This document shows, piece by piece, positions 38,179 through 46,107 of a DNA stretch of 64,000 bases. The DNA comes from Rothia sp. SD9660Na. GTDB taxonomy: Bacteria; Actinomycetota; Actinomycetes; Actinomycetales; Micrococcaceae. Below the pieces are notes generated by a model. The model was not told the origin of the DNA and did no database searches. It saw nothing but the letters and a program-made list of their open reading frames with translations. Numbering within the stretch: position 1 is the stretch's first letter; the number at the start of each line of letters is the position of its first letter. The DNA lies in assembly GCF_030064065.1 (NCBI RefSeq), contig NZ_CP125946.1:1302001-1366000 (forward strand), read 5' to 3'. The position numbers were made by a program, and so were the translations under genes.

Positions 38179-39888
38179 TTAGAAGAGACCGACCATGGTG
38201 CCATTCTCGTCAAAGCCAATGCGCTCGGCAGCCGGGGACTTAGCCAGACCCGGCATGGTACGCATGGTGCCGCAGATGGCGTACACATAACCGGCGCCTG
38301 CTGCCAGGCGCACCTCGCGCACCGGCAGGGTCCAACCGGTCGGAGCACCCTTCAGCGAGGCATCAGCCGAGATGGACAGGTGGGTCTTGGCAATGACAAC
38401 CGGCAGCTTGCCGTAGCCCATCTCTTCGTAGCGAGCCAGCTGCTTAGCCGCAGCGGGGGCGACCTCAATGCCGTCCGCCCCGTAGACCTTGGTGGCAACC
38501 TTCTCAATCTTGGTGGTCAGACTGTCGCCGTCCTCGTAGGTGTAGGTCAGCTCGCTCACGTCATCGCAAGCTGCGGCGACGGCATCCGCCAGCTCAGTCA
38601 CGCCCTTACCGCCCTCGGCAACGCCGCGGTGAATCGCCACACGAGCGCCAGCCTCCTCGGCAATGCGGCGAATTGTCTCGTGTTCTGACTCGAAATCGGT
38701 GGGGAAGGCATTGATAGCAACCACCGGCTGCACGCCGAAGGAGCGCACAATCTCGATGTGCTTGAGCAGGTTAGCGGCACCTGCCTCGACGTCCTCGATG
38801 TTCTCGGCCAGCAGGCCCTCGGGCAGGGGCTTGCCGGGCACAATCTTGTAGCGGCCAGAGTGAGACTTGAGAGAGCGGACGGTAACCACCAGGACGGCGG
38901 CGTCCGGCTTGAGACCGGAGACACGGCACTTGACGTTGAAGAAACGCTCCGCGCCCATGTCAGCTCCGAAACCTGCCTCGGTAATCACGTAATCGGCATG
39001 CTCAAGACCAACGTAGTCAGCGACGACCGAGGAGTTACCGGTGGCGATGTTACCGAAGGGGCCCGCGTGAATCAGTGCGGGGGTCTTCTCAAGGGTCTGA
39101 AGCAGGTTAGGGTTGATGGCGTCCGCCAGGATGACAGCCATAGCACCGTCAGCCTTGAGGTCGGCTGCGGTCACGGGGTCGCCGTCCACATTGAGGCCAA
39201 TCACGATCTTGGCCAGGCGCTCCTGAAGGTCGGCGAAGCTGGTGGAGAGCGAGAGAATCACCATGATTTCGCTGGCTGAGGTGATGTCGAAGCCGGTTTC
39301 ACGGGGCACGCCGTCCATGCGCTCGCCCAAACCAATCACCACGTTGCGCAGGGCGCGGTCGTTCATATCGATGACGCGGCGCCAGGTAATGGCGCGGGTG
39401 TCGATGCGCAGCTCGTTACCGTGGTGCAGATGGTTGTCGATCATGGCAGCGAGCAGGTTGTGGGCTGCGGTCACGGCGTGGAAGTCGCCGGTCAGGTGCA
39501 GGTTGAGCTTCTCCATGGGGACAATCTGGGAGTAGCCGCCACCCGCTGCGCCACCCTTAATGCCGAAGGTGGGCCCCATGGAAGGCTGCCGCAGGGTCAG
39601 CATGGCCTTACGACCGGTTGCTGCCATACCCTGGGCTAGGGAGACCGAGGTTGCGGTCTTACCCTCACCGAGAGGGGTGGGGGTAACGGCCGTGACCACG
39701 ATGTACTTGGACCCGCGAGCTAGGGCCTTTTCTGCGGTGGTGTCGTCGGTCAGCTGCACCTTGGCAACGTACTTGCCGTAGGGCTCCAGGCGATCTTCGT
39801 TGATTCCTGATGCTGAAGCGATCTCGGTAATCGGCTGCAGGGTCGCTGCCTGGGCGATTTCGAGGTCTGAGGGGAAGGGCTTGCTCAT
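38179..39888 (-). CDS. fhs: Formate-tetrahydrofolate ligase
   Basis: 569 aa from ATG 39888 (MSKPFPSDLEIAQ), with AAGGAAG upstream; a longer frame to 39924 was rejected. ATP-dependent enzyme making 10-formyl-THF from formate. P-loop TPLGEGKTATSVSLAQG (about 58-74), RQPSMGPTFGIKGGAAGGGYSQ split by the family pattern at 100-121, and IHAGPFGNIATGNSS are present. Divergent from an OFA-type transporter gene, a sensible formate link. Confidence 0.97.
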   Translation of the reverse strand: MSKPFPSDLEIAQAATLQPITEIASASGINEDRLEPYGKYVAKVQLTDDTTAEKALARGSKYIVVTAVTPTPLGEGKTATSVSLAQGMAATGRKAMLTLRQPSMGPTFGIKGGAAGGGYSQIVPMEKLNLHLTGDFHAVTAAHNLLAAMIDNHLHHGNELRIDTRAITWRRVIDMNDRALRNVVIGLGERMDGVPRETGFDITSASEIMVILSLSTSFADLQERLAKIVIGLNVDGDPVTAADLKADGAMAVILADAINPNLLQTLEKTPALIHAGPFGNIATGNSSVVADYVGLEHADYVITEAGFGADMGAERFFNVKCRVSGLKPDAAVLVVTVRSLKSHSGRYKIVPGKPLPEGLLAENIEDVEAGAANLLKHIEIVRSFGVQPVVAINAFPTDFESEHETIRRIAEEAGARVAIHRGVAEGGKGVTELADAVAAACDDVSELTYTYEDGDSLTTKIEKVATKVYGADGIEVAPAAAKQLARYEEMGYGKLPVVIAKTHLSISADASLKGAPTGWTLPVREVRLAAGAGYVYAICGTMRTMPGLAKSPAAERIGFDENGTMVGLF

Positions 39889-40126
39889 ACTGTGAACTTC
39901 CTTGTTAACTAGCTTATCTGCCATCTTCCAGTCTAGTGCCCTGAGTCATGTTTTGCAGTTTCAGCTCCCTCAAAACACCTCAAGGAATACTCAAAATGAA
40001 ACAAGACCCTTTGAGCGCACCACAACTATGGTGAGCAGCACAATTCAGACCCCGGTGTGGGATAATGTAGAGCGCATCATCAGACAGTATCTAAGCCCTC
40101 AGGCACACATTTCAGAGGAACACTTC

Positions 40127-41635
40127 ATGTCAGTTCTTGATAGGTCAGCCATCATCGCGCCCGTCACTTTTAACCGCTGGTTCATGGCACCAGCTGCACT
40201 TGCCATCCATCTCTGCATTGGGCAGGTCTACGCCTGGTCAGTTTTCAAGACCCAGCTGGTCACCCACTTTGACTCTACCGAAACCGCAGTGGGATGGGTC
40301 TTCTCTCTCGCAATCGCCATGCTGGGTATCTCAGCGGCTATCGGTGGCACCTGGGTAGAGCGGGTTGGCCCTCGTAAGTCAATGCTGACCGCAGGAACCT
40401 GCTGGGTTCTAGGTTTTCTCATCGCGTCTCTCGGCGTGACCACCAACCAGCTGTGGCTAGTTTTCCTGGGCTACGGCGCACTCGGCGGCGTCGGTCTGGG
40501 TCTGGGCTACATTTCCCCGGTATCGACTCTCATGAAGTGGTTCCCTGACCGCCCGGGTATGGCCACCGGGCTTGCCATCATGGGTTTCGGCGGCGGTGCG
40601 CTCATCGCTTCTCCCGTATCGGCCCAGCTTATGGAGCTCTTTTCAGGTTCAGCTGAGAAAACCGAACAGGCATCAGCGCTCGTCCCCTCATTCTTGGTTC
40701 TCGCGGCCTCCTACACCCTCGTTATTCTGCTCGGTGCCTTTGTGATCAGGGTTCCCCATCCCGATTGGAAGCCTAGTGGCTTCGACCCATCTCAGCAGAA
40801 GCCCAACACCATGCGCACCGACAAAAACGTCACCGCAGCTCAGGCTATCCGCACTCCCCAGTTCTGGCTGCTCTGGACGGTCCTATTCACCAACGTCACC
40901 GCCGGTATCGGTCTGCTTGAATCAGCCTCCCCTATGATTCAGTCCTACTTCCCCATCTCCGCAGCGGCTGCAGCGGGCTTCGTCGGCCTACTCTCACTGG
41001 CCAATATGGGTGGCCGCTTCATCTGGTCCTCTACCTCAGACATCATCGGCCGCAAGAATATTTACGTGATGTACCTGGGCGTAGGCCTAGCCCTCTACAT
41101 CACCTGGGCCCTCTTCGGTAATGTCAGCCTGGTGCTCTTTATCGCCACCGCCTTCATCATCATCTCCTTCTACGGCGGCGGCTTTGCCACTATCCCGGCC
41201 TATCTGCGCGATATGTTTGGTACCCTGCAGGTCGGTGCTATCCATGGCCGCCTGCTGACCGCCTGGTCAGCTGCGGGTATTGCTGGCCCCCTCATCGTCA
41301 ACCTGGTTCAAGACACAGTACGCAACGGTAACCCCGATGCCGCTGGCGCCGAGCTCTACCAGCCCTCCCTCTTCATCATGGTGGGCGTGCTGGCAGTTGG
41401 TTTCATCGCTAACCTACTGGTCAAGCCGGTCCATGAAAAGCACCATGCCTCAGAGAAGGACATGGCCAAGCTGGCAGGCCACGGGAAGCTGGGCACCGCT
41501 GACCAGCAGGTTGAGGTCAACGCCGGTGGCCCGCTCCACACCCTGGCAGCCTGGGCCCTGACCCTACTCGTCACAAGCGGCCTCATCTATGGCCTGGCCC
41601 AGACAGTCATTCGCTCCCTGGCGCTCTTTAGTTAG
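40127..41635 (+). CDS. OFA-family MFS transporter (oxalate/formate antiporter-like)
   Basis: 502 aa from ATG 40127 (MSVLDRSAII), preceded by AGAGGAA; longer frames back to 39902 have no comparable site. About 12 membrane helices. The first helix AALAIHLCIGQVYAWSVF and GYGALGGVGLGLGYISPVST are characteristic of the OFA branch of the major facilitator superfamily. Family members exchange oxalate/formate or monocarboxylates. Next to fhs, so formate import or export is the leading guess. The last 60 residues are cytoplasmic followed by an extra helix (LHTLAAWALTLLVTSGLIYG). Confidence 0.88.
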   Translation: MSVLDRSAIIAPVTFNRWFMAPAALAIHLCIGQVYAWSVFKTQLVTHFDSTETAVGWVFSLAIAMLGISAAIGGTWVERVGPRKSMLTAGTCWVLGFLIASLGVTTNQLWLVFLGYGALGGVGLGLGYISPVSTLMKWFPDRPGMATGLAIMGFGGGALIASPVSAQLMELFSGSAEKTEQASALVPSFLVLAASYTLVILLGAFVIRVPHPDWKPSGFDPSQQKPNTMRTDKNVTAAQAIRTPQFWLLWTVLFTNVTAGIGLLESASPMIQSYFPISAAAAAGFVGLLSLANMGGRFIWSSTSDIIGRKNIYVMYLGVGLALYITWALFGNVSLVLFIATAFIIISFYGGGFATIPAYLRDMFGTLQVGAIHGRLLTAWSAAGIAGPLIVNLVQDTVRNGNPDAAGAELYQPSLFIMVGVLAVGFIANLLVKPVHEKHHASEKDMAKLAGHGKLGTADQQVEVNAGGPLHTLAAWALTLLVTSGLIYGLAQTVIRSLALFS

Positions 41636-41683
41636 AGATAAACCCCTGCCCTGGTAGCTTCCTGCGTAACTCGTCGCAGAGCT

Positions 41684-42313
41684 TTAGTCGTCGTCAAAAT
41701 CGCCGGCTAAAGCCTTAGCTGCCAGGGCTTCTTCGTGGGCAGTTTCCCAGACCTCTTTGGCAGCGCCCAGGTTGAGTACTAGAATCAGGGCACCGAGCAC
41801 CAGATCGGGCCAGCCGGTGCCAACAAGGGCAGTTGCCCCAGCCATGAGAATAATGGCTAGGTTAATGGCAACGTCGTTGCGGGCGGCAAGAAAGGCAGCC
41901 TGAGTGAGCGACCCCGCACCGGTGCGGAAGCGAGCCAGAATAAGAGTGCAGATCAGGTTAACCACCACAGCGCCACCCGCGGTAACGAAGAGGGTAAACG
42001 CATCGGGGGCGTCCGGATTCGGGAATTTTGCCGCAATCTGCCAGACTGCGGCCAGGGCCGGGAGCAGGATAATCACAGCGGACGCCTTGCCCGCCCTCGC
42101 CTGCCAGGTCAGCGACCAGCCTAGGGCGATAGCAATGAGGGAATTGACGGCGAAGTCTTCAAAAAAATCCACGCTGTCTGCCAGGAGGCTCACTGAGCCG
42201 ATTGCCAGAGCGATGGCCCCTTCAACAAAGAAATAGGCCAGGTTGAGACCGGCAACGACGAGGACTGCTCGGCGTAACTGGCCGGGATCTGCTGGGGTCT
42301 TAGTTAAACTCAT
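41684..42313 (-). CDS. CDF-like cation transporter
   Basis: 209 aa, about six hydrophobic segments. The LLADSVDFFEDFAVNSLIAI stretch (about 42-61) resembles the HxxxD metal site region of cation diffusion facilitators, but Ser/Asp-Phe pairs replace the usual His, and the C-terminal cytoplasmic domain is absent. Closest to short Co/Zn/Cd efflux-like proteins; cargo uncertain. ATG at 42313 in the minus direction; stands alone. Confidence 0.7.
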   Translation of the reverse strand: MSLTKTPADPGQLRRAVLVVAGLNLAYFFVEGAIALAIGSVSLLADSVDFFEDFAVNSLIAIALGWSLTWQARAGKASAVIILLPALAAVWQIAAKFPNPDAPDAFTLFVTAGGAVVVNLICTLILARFRTGAGSLTQAAFLAARNDVAINLAIILMAGATALVGTGWPDLVLGALILVLNLGAAKEVWETAHEEALAAKALAGDFDDD

Positions 42314-42378
42314 GAGTCTAGACTAGCAACGAGCATCCCACCCAGTCTATGCGTGGGGTGCTGATGATGTACCTCAGT

Positions 42379-44130
42379 TTAGGCTCGTGCAAAGATGTGC
42401 TCCGGTTTACCTTCAGCTACCAGCTCACCGTCCTCAAGGAGCACAGCCCTATCAGCCAGTGAGGCGATGCGGGCGTCATGGGAGATGATGATGACGGCCC
42501 GGCCCTGCATCACCGCGGTCAGGGACTGGCGGGCGTCCGCCAATTCCAGCTGGGTGGTTGATTCATCCAGGATTACCGCGTGGGGGTTAGCCGCCACGAT
42601 GCGGGCTAGACCCAGCTGCTGAACCTGGTCGCGGGTGAGTTCCGCAGAGACCCCGCCCACCTGACTCTCCAGCCCCTCGGGCAGGTCATCAACCCAGGTG
42701 GCACCCACTGTCCGCAGGGCGGTGAGCATCTGTTCGGCACTAGCGTCAGGGGCTGCCACGGTCATGTTCTCGGCCAGGGAGCCAACAAAGACGTGGGCCT
42801 CCTGGGTGCAGATGAGCAGGGCGGGGCGTCCGCTGGCATCAGGCTGGGTGGGGTACAAACCGTTGCCCACCAGCTGACTACCGACCTGCACGGTGCCGCT
42901 ATCTGCGGTAAGTGACCCGGCAATCAGGCGAGCCAGGGTAGTCTTGCCCGAGCCGGAGCGTCCTACCAGAGCAAGGCTCTCCCCCGCCGCCAGCTGCAGA
43001 TCTACGCCCTTAATCACGGGGGCGTCCGGGTCGTACCCGTAGGTCACGCCCTGTAGGTCGATGACCGGGGCGGACGCACCTCCTTCAGCCAGCTGCGCCG
43101 GGGCAGGCACCTGCCCAGCGGCACGGCGGGCCTGCTGCTGGTTCGACAGGTCGATGACGCCAAAGACGCGACCCATGGTGACGGTCATTTCGCGCAGACG
43201 GTCAAGCCAGAAGGTGAAAATATCCGAGTTGACCCGCATGGTGAAGAGCATGATAGAGGCGGTGGCAACGTCGCCCCAGGTCGCCCAGCCCTGCTCCACG
43301 CAGTAGGCGCCCCAGACCATGGAGAGCACCAGGGGTAGGAATGAGTTGAAGGCATCAACTGCCCAGAAGATGGAGCGCACCACGACCATGCGGTCGCTGA
43401 CCTCAAAGGTTTTCCAGATACGCTCATCCTGCACCCGGGTACGGGCCTCCCTAATCCCCAGCTCTTCAACGGTCCCAGCGCCGCGAATGTTTTCGGTTGC
43501 CACAACGGTCAGGTCGCTGACCGCCTCGGTCTTTTCCCGGGTGAGCGTGGCAATCCGTGGTAGGAAAATCGAGAGCACGATGGTCATCACGATAAACATG
43601 GGCACGGTCACCAGGCCGATTGCCGGGTTCACAGTGAAGATGGTAGCTGCGGTAATCAGCATGTAGACGCTGATATGGGCGAATTCCGGCAGGCCAGTGG
43701 CCAGTACCTGGCGCACGCTATCGACGTCATCGGTCAGGCGGGCAACCAGGTCGCCGGAGCCGGCGTCCTCAACGGTTTGGGCGTCCAGCTGCAGGGAGGC
43801 CCCCACCAGGTCAATGCCCAGGTCGCGATTGAGGCGCACGCCCATTTTCTGGCCCTGGAAGGTCCAGGCACGGGCCAACAGGGCACCGGCGACCACAGCA
43901 AGGCCAATAACCGCCAGCTCTGCCCAGGGGTAGCCGGTCAGCTGCCCGGTAGTGGCCCGGTCAATCAACTGGCCCACCATAATGGGGGTCACCAGGGTAG
44001 CTACGGAGCTAGCCACAAACAAAACCACCAGCCAAACCAGCTGCCAGGGAGTTTTGAGAATCGAGAGGGCCAGCAGCCGCCAAGTAGTCTTACCGTCGGT
44101 AATGGGGAGGAGGTTAGCCACGGGCCTCAC
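42379..44130 (-). CDS. ABC exporter subunit with complete Walker motifs and degenerate signature
   Basis: 583 aa half-transporter: about six membrane helices (residues 30-310), then a nucleotide-binding domain. Walker A GRSGSGKTT (390-398), Q-loop CTQEAHVF, Walker B AVILDE with catalytic Glu523, and the H-loop His551 (SHDAR) are intact. The signature LSGGQ is replaced by LTRDQ (498-502) and the D-loop is TTQLE. Partner: the overlapping upstream gene (17-bp overlap), which has the opposite defects. GTG start at 44130, or GTG 44121 with tighter spacing. Cargo unknown; drugs or peptides are typical of the family. Confidence 0.9.
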   Translation of the reverse strand: MRPVANLLPITDGKTTWRLLALSILKTPWQLVWLVVLFVASSVATLVTPIMVGQLIDRATTGQLTGYPWAELAVIGLAVVAGALLARAWTFQGQKMGVRLNRDLGIDLVGASLQLDAQTVEDAGSGDLVARLTDDVDSVRQVLATGLPEFAHISVYMLITAATIFTVNPAIGLVTVPMFIVMTIVLSIFLPRIATLTREKTEAVSDLTVVATENIRGAGTVEELGIREARTRVQDERIWKTFEVSDRMVVVRSIFWAVDAFNSFLPLVLSMVWGAYCVEQGWATWGDVATASIMLFTMRVNSDIFTFWLDRLREMTVTMGRVFGVIDLSNQQQARRAAGQVPAPAQLAEGGASAPVIDLQGVTYGYDPDAPVIKGVDLQLAAGESLALVGRSGSGKTTLARLIAGSLTADSGTVQVGSQLVGNGLYPTQPDASGRPALLICTQEAHVFVGSLAENMTVAAPDASAEQMLTALRTVGATWVDDLPEGLESQVGGVSAELTRDQVQQLGLARIVAANPHAVILDESTTQLELADARQSLTAVMQGRAVIIISHDARIASLADRAVLLEDGELVAEGKPEHIFARA

Positions 44131-45763
44131 CTGCTTTCAGTCGTCGCTCAACCTCCATGGTGGTTGAGACCAGGTAAATTTGGCGGATGTGTTCGAGAGG
44201 GCCGGGCTGGCCCGTATAGGTTTCGAGCTGGTTCAAGATGAACTTCTGGCTGGGTTCATCCACCGAGTTCAGCGGTTCGGTGAGCACCAGCACGGACGCC
44301 GGCTGGGCCAGCGCCCGGGCCAGGGCCAGGCGCTGCCGCTGGCCACCAGAGAGGTTGGTGCCCTCTGAGGCCAACGTGCTGGCCAGGTAGTTTTCGGGGT
44401 CGCGGCCACCGAGTCGGAAGGCGATTTCTTCGGAGTCGGTGAGCTTCAGCAGCTCAATCATGCGCTCCCGGCTCAACCCGGCAGTGCCCATCTGCAGGTG
44501 GTCAGCCAGGGAGCCGGCAAAAATCATGGGGTTGGGTTCCGAAAGAAGCACACGCTCATCCCCGGTGAGGACGCCCGCCACCCGCTCCCCGCCCGTGGCA
44601 GGTTGAGTTTGGCGTAGGGCTTCGGTCAGAGCTTCGGCGTAGCCCTGGGCTGGCAACCCGGCTTCGCGCGGGTTGATGTAGTGCACCGGGGCGCTGGCCC
44701 GGGGAACATCAACCAGAACCTGCCCTGCTGCGGCGCTGGTCGCCGGGGCGGGGGCGTCCTTGCTCTCTACCTGAGAGTTAGCCTCAACCTCGGCTGCAAG
44801 TCTATCTACGCGCTTGAGGGCAACACGGGCATTGCGCCAGGAGAAGAGCAACATTTCCACTGACCAGATGGGCCCGGTCAGGGTGTTAATTAGGCCAACC
44901 ACCGTGACCAGCTGGCCAGCGGGAACCTCAGTAATCCAGGTACCCTCGGGTGCGGCCCCGCGTAGGGCGAGCGCAATGACCACCCAGGTCACGGTTCCCA
45001 CCAGCAGGTTGCGCACCGCATACGACCAGGTCTGCACGCTCTCTAGACGAATCTGGGAGGTGTAGACGTCCTGGGCTGTTGCCCCGTAGCGGTCCATCAT
45101 GCGGCGCTGGGCACCCAGGCCTAGAATGGTGCGAATCGAGGAGGCTACGTCAGAGGCGCGGGAGGTAGATACCCCCACCTTGTCGCGGAAGACGTCCGCG
45201 TGCTTCTCAAGTAGCTTGGAAATCCAGGTGAGGGTCAGCATGGTCAGGATCAAGCCGCCTAAACTCACCACAGCAATCACCGGGCTAATGCGCCACAGCT
45301 GCCAGGTTCCCAGGGCAGTCACGCCCACCGCAGAAAAGGCCAGAATCATAGGCTGCCACATCTGGGCCATGGAGCGGGCGTCCTTGTTCAAGATCGCAAT
45401 GAGGGCGCCGGTATCACGGTTAGAGCTGCGGGACATCAGGCTGGCAATGTAGAGGCGCCAGTCCCGTTCGATGCGGGCCACCACCCTAAAGGTGATACCC
45501 CACCCCACGAACTCAACGACCGACAGGTAAACCACCACACCCACCAGCAACCAGACCAGCCGCCAGGCACCTGCCTCATCGCCTGAGGTATGCAGATCAA
45601 TAATCGACCCCACCAGAACCGGCAGGAAGACCAGGGCGAGGGAGGTCAGAATATCGAGGGGGAAGGGCAGAAAGAAGAGGGGTCGCCAGCGGAAGCCCGG
45701 CGGGGCAATACGGAACTTAACTTTTTCTTTAGGCGTCTTTGTCTCGTCAGTCATCTCAGCCAT
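44114..45763 (-). CDS. ABC exporter subunit lacking Walker A but with intact LSGGQ
   Basis: 549 aa half-transporter: six membrane helices in residues 30-310, then a shrunken nucleotide-binding domain. No GxxGxGKST; the likely relic is GLPAQGYAE (about 369-377). The Q-loop Gln is Glu (SEPNPMIFAGSL), Walker B is SVLVLTEP (Asp to Thr) and the H-loop His is Thr (VSTTMEVE). The signature TNLSGGQRQRLALARALA (469-486) is perfect. The frame is unbroken, so this is a stable design and not a pseudogene. Start ATG 45763 with only a weak AAAGAG site. Upstream lie a leader ORF and terminator hairpin. Confidence 0.88.
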   Translation of the reverse strand: MAEMTDETKTPKEKVKFRIAPPGFRWRPLFFLPFPLDILTSLALVFLPVLVGSIIDLHTSGDEAGAWRLVWLLVGVVVYLSVVEFVGWGITFRVVARIERDWRLYIASLMSRSSNRDTGALIAILNKDARSMAQMWQPMILAFSAVGVTALGTWQLWRISPVIAVVSLGGLILTMLTLTWISKLLEKHADVFRDKVGVSTSRASDVASSIRTILGLGAQRRMMDRYGATAQDVYTSQIRLESVQTWSYAVRNLLVGTVTWVVIALALRGAAPEGTWITEVPAGQLVTVVGLINTLTGPIWSVEMLLFSWRNARVALKRVDRLAAEVEANSQVESKDAPAPATSAAAGQVLVDVPRASAPVHYINPREAGLPAQGYAEALTEALRQTQPATGGERVAGVLTGDERVLLSEPNPMIFAGSLADHLQMGTAGLSRERMIELLKLTDSEEIAFRLGGRDPENYLASTLASEGTNLSGGQRQRLALARALAQPASVLVLTEPLNSVDEPSQKFILNQLETYTGQPGPLEHIRQIYLVSTTMEVERRLKAGEARG

Positions 45764-45767
45764 CGGG

Positions 45768-45830
45768 CTACTCTTTCAGCGTGTGCGTGCGGGTGTGCAG
45801 GTCGTGTGTGAGGGAAAACCCGCAGGGCAT
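45768..45830 (-). CDS. Possible 20-codon ORF just before the ABC gene
   Basis: ATG 45830 lies directly in the T run of the attenuator and reads MPCGFSLTHDLHTRTHTLKE to TAG 45768-45770, ending 4 nt before the exporter ATG. It has no Shine-Dalgarno sequence. Could couple translation into the exporter gene, or be chance. Confidence 0.25.
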   Translation of the reverse strand: MPCGFSLTHDLHTRTHTLKE

Positions 45831-45836
45831 AAAAAT

Positions 45837-45864
45837 ACCTACCGGGTTCGCTTGCCCCGATAGG
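45837..45864 (-). terminator. Attenuator-like terminator in the ABC exporter leader
   Basis: On the minus strand CCTATCGGGG and CCCGGTAGG form a 9-bp stem with one mismatch around a CAAGCGAA loop, followed immediately by TATTTTT (45831-45835 region). It lies 29 nt after the stop of the leader ORF and about 70 nt before the exporter start, so read-through must be controlled for the exporter to be expressed. Confidence 0.7.
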
Positions 45865-45892
45865 TGTGTCTACGTCAGGTTATCGTACTCGT

Positions 45893-45979
45893 CTAACCGG
45901 CAGTCGGGCTAGAAGCGAGCGCACCATTGATGTGTCTACCCACGGGGAGGCTGTTGAAGGGAATAGGTCGATTATTCAT
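45893..45979 (-). CDS. Putative 28-residue leader peptide of the ABC exporter
   Basis: ATG 45979 has an almost perfect ribosome site AAAGGAGG 8 nt upstream, the strongest seen in this window, yet the frame is only 28 codons: MNNRPIPFNSLPVGRHINGA then LASSPTAG, stop 45893-45895. No membrane or export signal. Such a short, strongly translated ORF before a terminator hairpin is typical of regulatory leader peptides. No homologue recognised. The 9-mer GTAGACACA occurs both inside it and again just before the terminator. Confidence 0.6.
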   Translation of the reverse strand: MNNRPIPFNSLPVGRHINGALASSPTAG

Positions 45980-46029
45980 TTCGTGGGCCTCCTTTCGTGA
46001 GCTAGATACGCGGTTAAGTTCTGCCCTTT

Positions 46030-46059
46030 ACCTTAGAACACTTTGGGCAGGTTTGACAA
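46030..46059 (-). promoter_or_regulatory. Promoter for the leader peptide and ABC exporter
   Basis: Minus-strand -35 TTGTCA (54-59 of the 46000s) and -10 TAAGGT (46030-46035) with an 18-bp spacer, about 50 bp before the leader ATG. The divergent helicase gene has only a TAAACT -10-like box at 46093-46098. Confidence 0.55.
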
Positions 46060-46107
46060 GCGTCACACCCGCCTTTGTCTTGACCGGTCTATTAAACTAG
46101 AAGAACC

